From Bacteroidota bacterium (lineage in GTDB: Bacteria; Bacteroidota; Bacteroidia; Chitinophagales; UBA2359): a DNA stretch of 9,149 nucleotides. Positions 1 through 6,884 of the stretch are shown in pieces. The position numbers and the translations under genes were made by a program. The notes below the pieces were generated by a model that searched no databases, was not told the DNA's origin, and worked only from the letters and a program-made list of their open reading frames with translations. Position 1 is the stretch's first letter. Every line of letters begins with the position of its first letter. The stretch spans positions 1,077 to 10,225 of the forward strand of contig JAHDGP010000134.1 of NCBI GenBank assembly GCA_020627525.1, written 5' to 3'.

Positions 1-273
1 TATGTTTCTCCATTTATTGGAAGAATTGACGACACCAACTGGGATGGAATGAAATTAATTGAGCAAATGGTAGAAATTTATGCCAACTATGGCATAATGA
101 CTGAAATTTTAGCTGCATCAATAAGAAACCCTAGACACATTGTTCAGTCGTTTGAGTTGGGTGCTGATGTTGTTACCAGTCCATTGAAATCGTTCTTAGG
201 ATTGTTAAATCATCCTTTGACAGATATTGGACTTGCTAAATTTATGGCTGACGCAGAAAAAACAAAATTGTAA
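1..273 (+). CDS. tal: Transaldolase, small (TalC-like) type, 3' end only
   Basis: This is the C-terminal 90 residues of a transaldolase of the short TalC/fructose-6-phosphate aldolase group (family length about 215-220 aa); the 5' part lies outside the window. The enzyme moves a dihydroxyacetone unit between sugar phosphates in the non-oxidative pentose phosphate pathway, in the cytoplasm, through a Schiff-base lysine that is not visible here. The frame is open from base 1 and begins YVSPFIGRIDD, the late TIM-barrel strand of the family. It continues through ASIRNPRHI, GADVVTSPLK and the C-terminal HPLTDIGLAKFMAD. In the strand motif, Ser3 and Phe5 match transaldolase (Ser176/Phe178 in E. coli TalB) rather than the Ala/Tyr of fructose-6-phosphate aldolase, which favours true transaldolase activity. 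Arg8 is the expected phosphate-binding arginine. The first ATG in this fragment, at 49, is internal and is not the start. The next gene follows after 2 bp, so the two are probably co-transcribed. Confidence 0.93.
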   Translation, partial: YVSPFIGRIDDTNWDGMKLIEQMVEIYANYGIMTEILAASIRNPRHIVQSFELGADVVTSPLKSFLGLLNHPLTDIGLAKFMADAEKTKL

Positions 274-275
274 AA

Positions 276-926
276 ATGTTTCAACGTTTCCGATGGAAAA
301 TTGCCCAGTTTGCAGAGTTGCGATGGTGGCAAAACTATCTTAAATCTAAAGACAAGGAAACTTACTATAAATGGAAAAAAGAATACTGGAACGATTTGAT
401 CTCAAAAATTAGTAATCAGTTAGAGGTTGATGAAAATTCAAAAATATTAGATGCCGGCTGTGGACCAGCTGGCATTTTTATTGTTTATCCAAATCATGAC
501 ATTACAGCCATTGATCCATTATTGGATGAATATAAAACAAGATTGCCATTTTTTGATCTTACAGATTTTCCTAAAACAAATTTTATCAGCAGTTCGATTG
601 AAGAACTTAAAATTGTCGAAAAATTTGATGTTGTATTTTGTATGAATGCCATCAATCATGTAATTGATATTGATAAAAGCTGGGATATTCTAAAAAATTT
701 AACAAAAAACGGAGGTCAATTGGTTGTAACAATTGACGCTCATAATCATCAAATTTTTAAAAAGATATTTTCAGCAATTCCAGGAGATGTCTTACATCCA
801 CATCAATATGATTTGGATGAATATATCAAAATGTTGACTGATAGAAATTACAATTTAATTAAAACAGTCAAATTGAAGTCCGAATTTTTCTTTGACCATT
901 ATTTGTTGGTTTTTAATTTGAATTAA
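276..926 (+). CDS. Class I SAM-dependent methyltransferase, substrate unknown
   Basis: A 216-aa soluble methyltransferase. The Rossmann SAM-binding motif I is ILDAGCGPAGI (residues 57-67). An acidic residue, Asp80, ends the next strand (ITAID) and would contact the SAM ribose. The post-motif region FDVVFCMNAINHV (117-129) and strand GGQLVVTI (146-153) follow in the order expected for the Methyltransf_11/25-like fold. The N-terminal 50 residues are basic and aromatic (MFQRFRWKIAQFAELRWWQ), probably a helical cap rather than a signal peptide. There is no specificity domain, so the substrate (small molecule, lipid or quinone) cannot be named. The ATG at 276 lies 2 bp after the transaldolase stop in an A-rich context, with no Shine-Dalgarno, and is probably read by translational coupling. 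The stop codon (924-926) overlaps the stop of the convergent RNase Z gene. Confidence 0.9.
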   Translation: MFQRFRWKIAQFAELRWWQNYLKSKDKETYYKWKKEYWNDLISKISNQLEVDENSKILDAGCGPAGIFIVYPNHDITAIDPLLDEYKTRLPFFDLTDFPKTNFISSSIEELKIVEKFDVVFCMNAINHVIDIDKSWDILKNLTKNGGQLVVTIDAHNHQIFKKIFSAIPGDVLHPHQYDLDEYIKMLTDRNYNLIKTVKLKSEFFFDHYLLVFNLN

Positions 927-1834
927 ACCTCGAATTCTTGCCCCTCTATGGCTAAATATGATTCAGGAAAATACTTTTTAGCTTCCTGAGCTAATGGATC
1001 AAGGTCTTTGTATTTTGCTGAAAAATGTCCAATTATAAGTTTCTGAGCATTGATACTCTTTGCGGTAAGAGCAGCCTGCTTGGTGGTTGAATGATATTTT
1101 TTAGCCGCCAATTCCTCTTGATCTTCCATAAAAGTTGCTTCGTGATAAAGTAAGTTTACATTTTGTAATTGATCAAACATTGAGGGGTTATAAGCTGTAT
1201 CTGAACAATAAGCAAAACTTTTCGGTTCTTTGGGATCGTTTGTCAATTCTGCATTTGGAATAGTATTGTTATCGGCATCAATAAAATCTGCGCCTGCCTT
1301 AATATCATTAATTACAGTATAAGGAATATTGTATTCAACGATCTTTTCCTTAATCATTTTTCGAGGAAGTAGTTTCTCCTTAAAAACAAAACCAGTTGTA
1401 TCAATCCTGTGATTGAGAATGATTGATTCAACAATTAACTCATCATCTTCAAAAAGAATGCTTGGCTCATCGGCATTTATAGGATGAAAAATTAGTTTAT
1501 AAGGCATTTCGTTTCTCCAAATACCAATATGAACATCAATAATTTCATCCAATTGTGGAGGACCATACAGATGCAAGTCTGTTGACCTGTTGAGTAAAGT
1601 ATAACTTGTTATCAAGCCAAGTAATCCAAAATAATGATCTCCATGCAAATGGGAGATAAAAATATGATTGATCTTTCCCTTCTTAACCTTAAAATCATTT
1701 AGGCGCATTTGAGTACCTTCACCGCAATCAATCATAAACAAACGCTCGTTTTGATTTACGATTAAGGACGTAGGATGCCTGTTATAGGCAGGCAAAGCAC
1801 CGCTACTTCCCAGTATTTTAACACTGAACTTCAA
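923..1834 (-). CDS. rnz: Ribonuclease Z (tRNA 3' endonuclease), TTG start
   Basis: A 303-aa RNase Z of the short (ElaC) type, a cytoplasmic zinc-dependent metallo-beta-lactamase-fold enzyme that cuts the 3' trailer from pre-tRNAs. All the family landmarks are present: the N-terminal LGSSGALPAYNRHPTS; motif II SHLHGDH (His62, His64, Asp66, His67); His142 in LNHR; the flexible-arm region GFVFKEKLLPRKM (148-160); Asp212 in YCSDTAY; His231 in HEATF; His248; and His270 in IIGHFSAKY. Length is normal. The start codon is unusual: the codon read as the first residue is TTG (1834-1832 on the minus strand). An in-frame TAA lies two codons upstream, and the next in-frame ATG is at residue 34, after conserved sequence. 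TTG is therefore the best start; the only other candidate is the adjacent ATT. The STAS gene ends 21 bp upstream on the same strand, suggesting one transcript. Confidence 0.96.
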   Translation of the reverse strand: MKFSVKILGSSGALPAYNRHPTSLIVNQNERLFMIDCGEGTQMRLNDFKVKKGKINHIFISHLHGDHYFGLLGLITSYTLLNRSTDLHLYGPPQLDEIIDVHIGIWRNEMPYKLIFHPINADEPSILFEDDELIVESIILNHRIDTTGFVFKEKLLPRKMIKEKIVEYNIPYTVINDIKAGADFIDADNNTIPNAELTNDPKEPKSFAYCSDTAYNPSMFDQLQNVNLLYHEATFMEDQEELAAKKYHSTTKQAALTAKSINAQKLIIGHFSAKYKDLDPLAQEAKKYFPESYLAIEGQEFEV

Positions 1835-1855
1835 AATTTATTTAGCTTTGGAATG

Positions 1856-2257
1856 CTATTCAGGATCTGAATCAGATTTAGCCTCTCCCCCCTTTTTCAT
1901 TTCCAACTGCAGTTCATGCATCATCGTAAAATCCGTAGCTTCCTGTACAGTGGCAATGATATTTAAAACATTGTCAAGTTGAGAAATTTTAATTAATCTT
2001 TCCACATTGTCATTGAGGCTACAAACTGTCAAAAGACCATCTTGATTAGAACAAATTCTGTGTCCAACCAAAATTGCACTCAATCCTGAAGAATCAACAA
2101 ATTCAACATTTGAGAGATCAAGAATGATGTTTCTCATTCCTTCATTACTCATCAAAATCAATTCTGTTTTTAATTCAGGAGAAACTAATGAATTAAGTTT
2201 AGGCTCCTGCAATGTCAGGATAGTATAACTATCCCTTTTATCTACCGTATATTTCAT
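1856..2257 (-). CDS. STAS-domain protein (anti-anti-sigma-factor-like)
   Basis: A 133-aa protein with one STAS domain (about residues 2-110), the fold of SpoIIAA/RsbV anti-anti-sigma factors. Such proteins are switched by phosphorylation of a serine and bind a partner kinase or other regulator. The phosphorylation loop is intact: IILDLSNVEFVDSSGLSAIL places Ser56/Ser57 after a hydrophobic strand. The C-terminal tail (about 119-133) is charged and probably disordered. I chose the ATG at 2257. An ATG at 2308 would extend the protein by 17 residues (MFPSIQMLIFVQ...), but that stretch is unlike the family, and a good -7 promoter element lies inside it at 2278-2285. The gene precedes rnz by 21 bp. 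No cognate anti-sigma kinase, PP2C phosphatase or sigma factor is in the window, so its partner is unknown. Confidence 0.9.
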   Translation of the reverse strand: MKYTVDKRDSYTILTLQEPKLNSLVSPELKTELILMSNEGMRNIILDLSNVEFVDSSGLSAILVGHRICSNQDGLLTVCSLNDNVERLIKISQLDNVLNIIATVQEATDFTMMHELQLEMKKGGEAKSDSDPE

Positions 2258-2277
2258 ATTATAAATCGAAATTTGAA

Positions 2278-2285
2278 CAAAAATA
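2278..2285 (-). promoter_or_regulatory. Candidate Bacteroidota -7 promoter element for STAS-rnz
   Basis: On the minus strand this reads TATTTTTG, an exact match to the Bacteroidota -7 consensus TAnnTTTG. It lies 20 bases before the STAS ATG at 2257, giving a short 5' UTR. The -33 element is weak: instead of TTG there is TTC at 2305-2303, 17 bases upstream. Position and strand fit a promoter for the STAS-rnz unit. Chance matches are possible in AT-rich DNA. Confidence 0.42.
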
Positions 2286-2380
2286 AGCATTTGAATACTA
2301 GGGAACATATTTATTTTTCACTAATATTTAAAAAACCTTGAATAATGTGCATAACTAATTGAAAAAGGACGTTAAATATT

Positions 2381-2398
2381 ATTGTTAATACTAACAAT
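2381..2398. promoter_or_regulatory. Perfect 7+7 dyad (possible operator) upstream of clpC
   Basis: The sequence ATTGTTA-ATAC-TAACAAT is a perfect inverted repeat of 7-bp arms with a 4-bp centre, 18 bp in all. That size suits a homodimeric DNA-binding regulator. It is about 205 bp from the clpC start and 125 bp from the STAS start, so it could serve either gene or neither. The AT-rich background makes a chance dyad plausible. Confidence 0.3.
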
Positions 2399-2604
2399 CT
2401 ATACTATATTTAATTTTCATTTGGTTGAGAGAATAAATTTTGGAAGTGTAAGGAATGCAACAATAATCAAGTGAATTGTTAAAATTAGTTTATATGATGA
2501 CTTTTTAGCAGAAATAGTAGGCAAAGAACTGACTTTATTGCTTGTTTTATGTCAAAAAGTAACATCATCCTATTTTGGACTGAAATTCGTAAGGTATAAA
2601 TATT

Positions 2605-5133
2605 ATGGATGCAAAATTTTCACAAAAAGTAAAAGATGTAATCTCTTTCAGCAGAAAAGAAGCGCTGAGATTAGGACACGATTACATTGGAATCGAACAT
2701 TTAGTTCTTGGCATTATGCGTGAAGGCGAAGGTTTGGCTGTAAAAGTTATGAATTCTTTAAACGTAGATTTGATAGATTTCAAATCTAGAATTGAAGATG
2801 CTATTGGTTTTAAAGTCGCTCATCGAAATTTTGATGAGAACAATATTCCATTAACCAAACAGGCTGAACAAGTTCTGAAAGTTACTGTCCTAGAAGCAAA
2901 ACAACTAAAGAGCGATGTTATTGGTACAGAGCATTTAATGCTTTCTATCTTAAAAAATATTGACAATATAGCTACACAATTATTAATGCAAGCATATAAA
3001 GTGGATTATGAATATTTCAAATCTGAATTAAATTTTGTTCGCCAAAATCCTTCATCGGAATTTCCTAGAGACAATGATGACGAATTTGATGATCAAGGTA
3101 GAAGAGGTGGAAGTTTTAGTTCTCAAAGACCAACTAATTCAAAATCTCGAACGCCTGTACTGGATAATTTTGGTAGAGATATTACAAAATTGGCTGAGGA
3201 AGACAAGCTTGATCCAATTGTAGGTCGAGAAACGGAGATTGAACGTGTTTCTCAAATTCTTAGTAGAAGAAAGAAAAACAATCCAATTTTAATTGGTGAG
3301 CCTGGTGTTGGTAAAACTGCTATTGTTGAAGGGCTTGCTCTTAGAATAATGCAACGTAAAGTTTCTCGTGTATTGTTCGATAAGAGAATTGTAATGCTTG
3401 ATTTGGCTGCTTTGGTTGCTGGTACGAAATACCGTGGACAATTTGAGGAGCGTATGAAAGCGATTATGAATGAATTAGAGAAAAACAGAGATGTTATCTT
3501 ATTCATTGATGAGATTCATACAATTGTTGGTGCTGGTGGTGCTACTGGATCTTTGGATGCATCAAATATTTTCAAACCTGCTCTAGCAAGGGGTGAGTTA
3601 CAATGTATTGGTGCTTCAACTTTGGATGAATACCGTCAATACATCGAAAAAGATGGTGCATTGGACAGAAGATTCCAGAAAGTAACGGTTGATCCGCCAT
3701 CGATGGAAGAAACCTTTGAAATTTTAAACAATATCAAAGAAAAATACGAAAGTTATCACAATGTAGAATATTCTGATGCAGCTATAAATGCTTGTGTCGC
3801 TTTGAGTACGAGGTATATTACAGACCGTTTTTTACCAGACAAGGCTATTGATGTAATGGATGAAGTTGGTGCAAGAGTGCATCTTAAAAACATTCATGTC
3901 CCTAAAGAAATCATTGATCTTGAAGCTAAGATTGAAGAAGTAAAAGAAGAAAAAAATAGAGTTGTCAGAAGTCAACAATATGAGGATGCAGCAAGATTGA
4001 GAGATCAGGAAAAGCGTTATCAGAAAGAGTTGAAAGATGCAAAGACTAGATGGGAAGAGGAAGCAAAGACTAAAAAATATCCTGTAGATGAAGAAGATAT
4101 TGCTGAAGTAGTTGCGATGATGACAGGTATTCCTGTTAAGAGAGTGGCACAATCAGAAAGTAATAAATTGCTTGGAATGAATGAAGACCTTAAAAAAGAG
4201 GTTATCGGTCAAGACGAAGCGGTTAAAAAAATTACGAAAGCAATTCTAAGAAATCGTGTTGGATTGAAAGATCCTAAAAAACCAATTGGTTCATTTATTT
4301 TCTTGGGTCCTACAGGTGTTGGTAAAACAGAGTTGGCAAAAGCCTTAGCTAGATATTTGTTTGATACTGATGACACATTGATTCGTATTGATATGTCTGA
4401 GTATATGGAGAAATTTGCGATCTCTCGTTTGATCGGTGCACCTCCAGGATATGTTGGATACGAAGAAGGTGGTCAGTTAACAGAAAAAGTTAGACGTAAG
4501 CCATACAGTGTTATTCTTTTGGATGAAATTGAAAAAGCGCATCCAGATGTATATAATATTTTACTTCAAGTTTTGGATGATGGAATTCTAACAGATGGTT
4601 TGGGTAGAAAAGTTGATTTCAAAAATACTTTAATTATCATGACATCAAATATTGGTGCAAGACAGTTGAAAGATTTTGGAACAGGCGTTGGGTTCTCTAC
4701 TACTGCAAAGAAAGAAGCTGAGGCTGAACATTCTAAAGGAGTGATTGGCAATGCATTAAAGCGTACTTTCTCTCCAGAATTCTTAAACAGAATTGATGAT
4801 GTTGTAATATTCAACTCTTTAGGTAAAGAAGAAATTTACAAGATTATTGATATTGCTTTGAAAGATTTGTATGAGCGTGTTGAAAAGATGGGCTTCAAAT
4901 TGAAATTGTCTAAGAAAGCAAAAGATTATTTATCTGAAAAAGGATATGATCCTCAGTTTGGTGCAAGACCGCTTCACCGTGCTATTCAAAAGTATGTTGA
5001 AGATCCGTTGGCAGAAGAAATATTGAACAATACTTTCAAAGAGGGAGATACTTTATTGATTGATGTTGACAAGGAGCAAAACATTAAGATTAAAGTGGAG
5101 AAGAAAAAGAAAAAGTCAGAATCTATTGAGTAA
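2605..5133 (+). CDS. clpC: ATP-dependent Clp protease ATP-binding subunit ClpC
   Basis: An 842-aa Hsp100/ClpC unfoldase that forms hexamers, unfolds proteins with ATP and feeds them to ClpP in the cytoplasm. Domains in order: two Clp_N repeats (about 1-145); an acidic/Gly/Ser linker (148-185); AAA+ module 1 with Walker A GEPGVGKT (231-238) and Walker B VILFIDE (297-303); a middle domain with a UVR-like motif around SQQYEDAARLRDQE (456-469), which marks ClpC rather than ClpA or ClpB; AAA+ module 2 with Walker A GPTGVGKT (568-575), Walker B VILLDE (636-641), TSN sensor (680-682), arginine-finger region FLNRID (726-731) and sensor-2 GARPL (786-790). The tripeptide Val-Gly-Phe (695-697) sits where ClpC carries its ClpP-binding loop. 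The C-terminus is lysine-rich. Length is normal and the start gives the conserved N-terminus. clpP is not in the window. The gene appears monocistronic, with a strong terminator 32 bp after the stop. Confidence 0.97.
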   Translation: MDAKFSQKVKDVISFSRKEALRLGHDYIGIEHLVLGIMREGEGLAVKVMNSLNVDLIDFKSRIEDAIGFKVAHRNFDENNIPLTKQAEQVLKVTVLEAKQLKSDVIGTEHLMLSILKNIDNIATQLLMQAYKVDYEYFKSELNFVRQNPSSEFPRDNDDEFDDQGRRGGSFSSQRPTNSKSRTPVLDNFGRDITKLAEEDKLDPIVGRETEIERVSQILSRRKKNNPILIGEPGVGKTAIVEGLALRIMQRKVSRVLFDKRIVMLDLAALVAGTKYRGQFEERMKAIMNELEKNRDVILFIDEIHTIVGAGGATGSLDASNIFKPALARGELQCIGASTLDEYRQYIEKDGALDRRFQKVTVDPPSMEETFEILNNIKEKYESYHNVEYSDAAINACVALSTRYITDRFLPDKAIDVMDEVGARVHLKNIHVPKEIIDLEAKIEEVKEEKNRVVRSQQYEDAARLRDQEKRYQKELKDAKTRWEEEAKTKKYPVDEEDIAEVVAMMTGIPVKRVAQSESNKLLGMNEDLKKEVIGQDEAVKKITKAILRNRVGLKDPKKPIGSFIFLGPTGVGKTELAKALARYLFDTDDTLIRIDMSEYMEKFAISRLIGAPPGYVGYEEGGQLTEKVRRKPYSVILLDEIEKAHPDVYNILLQVLDDGILTDGLGRKVDFKNTLIIMTSNIGARQLKDFGTGVGFSTTAKKEAEAEHSKGVIGNALKRTFSPEFLNRIDDVVIFNSLGKEEIYKIIDIALKDLYERVEKMGFKLKLSKKAKDYLSEKGYDPQFGARPLHRAIQKYVEDPLAEEILNNTFKEGDTLLIDVDKEQNIKIKVEKKKKKSESIE

Positions 5134-5164
5134 AATCTTTAAAATTTGATTAAGCTATAATATG

Positions 5165-5206
5165 AAATGCTGTAATTTGTTAAATGCGAATTACAGCATT
5201 TTTTTT
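5165..5206 (+). terminator. Rho-independent terminator of clpC
   Basis: A perfect 13-bp stem (AAATGCTGTAATT at 5165-5177 with its complement at 5189-5201) encloses an 11-nt loop and runs directly into a T tract (T run 5199-5206). It starts 32 bp after the clpC stop and points in the clpC direction. No T tract follows it on the minus strand, so it acts one way. Confidence 0.93.
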
Positions 5207-5232
5207 ATATTCAAATTTGTATAAAACAGATC

Positions 5233-5386
5233 CTTATACCAAATTCAAAAAACAATTACGTATAAATTCAATTTTAAACTTCCAATGTTTTCGATAAAAA
5301 TACTCAGCGTAGCTAAGGAATAGCTCAATATTCGAAGCTTAATTCTTGAATTTTTATACGTCATTCTTTATTAAAATTGGTATTAG
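5233..5386. repeat. Long imperfect palindrome, MITE-like or structured element
   Basis: The outer arms, 5233-5271 and 5346-5386, are inverted copies: 33 of 39 aligned positions match when a 2-base gap is allowed. They share ATACCAA at the ends and ACGTATAAA inside. Pairing resumes inward, with 5274-5289 (TTAAACTTCCAATGTT) matching the complement of 5327-5342 (AATATTCGAAGCTTAA) at 13 of 16 positions. The unpaired centre (5290-5326) is less AT-rich and holds a small dyad, AGCTA-AGGAA-TAGCT (5311-5325). The element could fold into a cruciform or, if transcribed, a long hairpin. There is no ORF and no clear target-site duplication. A non-autonomous transposable element or a dispersed intergenic repeat is the likeliest reading; a bidirectional 3'-end structure for the two convergent genes is the alternative. 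Only one copy is in the window. Confidence 0.62.
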
Positions 5387-5493
5387 TAAAATTGAAATTT
5401 AAACAATCAGGTATTATTTGGAGCTTGAAGTTGATATTGGCAAATCAAATTAAAATGATTTGAAATCAGATAAAAGCAATTGAGTATTTCAGG

Positions 5494-6822
5494 TTATTTT
5501 GGAATAGAAAAGAAAAATTTTGAGCCAATACCGATTTTTGATTGCACCCAAATATTACCTCCTAAACTTTCAATAATTTCTTTACAATTTGCCAAACCTA
5601 TTCCCTGCCCTTTTTTATCTACAGTTTCAGTTTGAAAAAACTTTTGAAAAATTTTATCTTGAAATTCTTCAGCAATACCTTTTCCATTGTCAGAAACGCA
5701 AATTATTTGATTTTCTTGATCGATTTTCAAGTCAATATCAATTTCAATATCCTTCTTTGTGCATTTATATTTAATGGCGTTTGAAATGATGTTTTGAAAG
5801 ACCCTTTCTATTTGGCTTTTATTTACATTTAACCGACTCTCTTTGTTATTTACGTTAATGATAGCTTTATTTTCAACTATTTGCCTTTCCAAATCTTTCT
5901 TTACAGATTCAACGATTTCTTCCAAAGTACAAACTTGTTTATCAGACAAAAAATCAACATCGTCCAAAGCAAAACTTAGAATCTCTTCAATTTTTTTATC
6001 TAATTTTTCACTAGAAGTAGTTATGAATTGGTGGAATATTTTTGATTCATCATCGACAATTCCTTGCTTAATCTTATTATCCAAAAGCGTATTAAAATTT
6101 ATCAAACTTCGCACTGGTTGTTTTAGATCATGACTACAAGCGTATGCAAATGACTTGAGCTTTTCGTTTGATTTTTTTAGTTGCAAAGCCATTTCATTCA
6201 AATCATTTCGCGAAGCCTCCAATTGACTTTTCTGCTCTAAAAGCTGTTGATTTTTAATATTCACATAATTTAAAAGAAAAGACTGATATTTGAAATACAG
6301 ATAAAGCAAGCAGGAAGATGAAATAATAAATGCTACTGAGTCAACATAGAAATCTACGTTGGTTCCAAGAACACTTGTATCAATAACCGGACTCGTATTT
6401 AAAAAGAAATAGGTTAAAAAACAAACACAAAAAAGAAACAAGTAAAACATATAAATCAATCGAGAATAGCAACAAAGTATCAATCCAAAAATCAACCATT
6501 TTGTATTATACGAAAACACTCCACCTGTTTTGCTAATATTATAGTACAAAATTAAATAACCAAACAAAACGAAAAGATTAATAATTAGACTAAACTTTTT
6601 TAGGTATTTCATCAATATGAGCGGAAAACTAAAGAAAAAGAAAATTACTAAGGTAGGTTCAGTCGCAAAATACCCAAACTGTTGGAATATCAATATGATA
6701 ACACTAAAAATTGACATTGTTAAGTATATACAATTAACAACTCGATATTTCCACAAAAGAGTAACCTCTAATTTATCAGCATCTTTGATAAAAAAGTCAA
6801 GTATTGATAAACCGTTAATCAT
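5494..6822 (-). CDS. Membrane sensor histidine kinase, six predicted TM helices
   Basis: A 442-aa inner-membrane sensor kinase. The N-terminal part has about six hydrophobic segments (near residues 28-48, 56-72, 77-95, 107-121, 122-141 and 160-178) rich in Phe, Tyr and Ile, with only short loops, so there is no periplasmic sensor domain. A likely coiled coil (about 186-225) leads into the HisKA dimerisation domain with SFAYACSHDLKQPVRSL, where His231 is the phospho-acceptor. The HATPase_c domain follows: N box FQNIISNAIKYK (342-353), G1 box VSDNGKGI (376-383), F box IFQKFFQ (391-397) and G2 box GQGIGLANCK (405-414). The kinase therefore looks catalytically complete. There is no receiver domain and no response regulator gene in the window. 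The protein starts from ATG at 6822 and ends FFFSIPK, as is usual for the family. It faces the carboxypeptidase gene divergently. The signal it senses cannot be inferred. Confidence 0.93.
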   Translation of the reverse strand: MINGLSILDFFIKDADKLEVTLLWKYRVVNCIYLTMSIFSVIILIFQQFGYFATEPTLVIFFFFSFPLILMKYLKKFSLIINLFVLFGYLILYYNISKTGGVFSYNTKWLIFGLILCCYSRLIYMFYLFLFCVCFLTYFFLNTSPVIDTSVLGTNVDFYVDSVAFIISSSCLLYLYFKYQSFLLNYVNIKNQQLLEQKSQLEASRNDLNEMALQLKKSNEKLKSFAYACSHDLKQPVRSLINFNTLLDNKIKQGIVDDESKIFHQFITTSSEKLDKKIEEILSFALDDVDFLSDKQVCTLEEIVESVKKDLERQIVENKAIINVNNKESRLNVNKSQIERVFQNIISNAIKYKCTKKDIEIDIDLKIDQENQIICVSDNGKGIAEEFQDKIFQKFFQTETVDKKGQGIGLANCKEIIESLGGNIWVQSKIGIGSKFFFSIPK

Positions 6823-6884
6823 TTTTCTACAATAATGTTAATTTTAACTTTCCTTTCAGTAATTTTATTTGGAAATATACATTG

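Larger units (their letters stand above)
2258..2604. other. Divergent intergenic region, STAS-rnz / clpC
   Basis: These 347 bp separate two divergent genes and contain no convincing ORF. They hold the minus-strand -7 element at 2278-2285 and a dyad at 2381-2398. Another copy of the dyad's half-site, ATTGTTA, lies at 2475-2481, facing AACAAT at 2459-2464. For clpC the best -7 candidate is TATTTTGG at 2571-2578 (one mismatch to TAnnTTTG), but the nearest TTG (2542-2544) is 26 bases away, too far for a normal -33 element. An AAGG at 2591-2594, 10 bases before the clpC ATG, could be a weak ribosome binding site. I see no CIRCE-like or CtsR-like operator. Confidence 0.6.
5134..5493. other. Convergent intergenic region, clpC / histidine kinase
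   Basis: This 360-bp gap lies between the 3' ends of two convergent genes and has no supported ORF on either strand. It contains the clpC terminator (5165-5206) and the long imperfect palindrome (5233-5386). The last stretch, 5387-5493, is AT-rich with only a small 7-bp dyad (CAAATCA at 5441-5447, TGATTTG at 5456-5462). That dyad has no T tract on the kinase strand, so no clear terminator for the kinase gene is seen there. Confidence 0.7.

Noticed and set aside
2258..2308. A 17-residue N-terminal extension of the STAS protein from ATG at 2308
   Set aside because: The added residues are unlike STAS N-termini, and the best promoter element (2278-2285) lies inside the extension.
2542..2578. A promoter for clpC from TTG (2542-2544) and TATTTTGG (2571-2578)
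   Set aside because: The spacing of 26 bases is too long for Bacteroidota -33/-7 pairs and the -7 box has a mismatch; only a weak candidate.
2538..2723. A 61-aa plus-strand frame running into clpC
   Set aside because: It overlaps the conserved ClpC N-terminus in another frame, has no recognisable motif and is an out-of-frame reading of clpC and its leader.
5441..5462. Small hairpin CAAATCA / TGATTTG as a terminator of the histidine kinase gene
   Set aside because: The stem is only 7 bp and AT-rich, and no T tract follows on the kinase strand.
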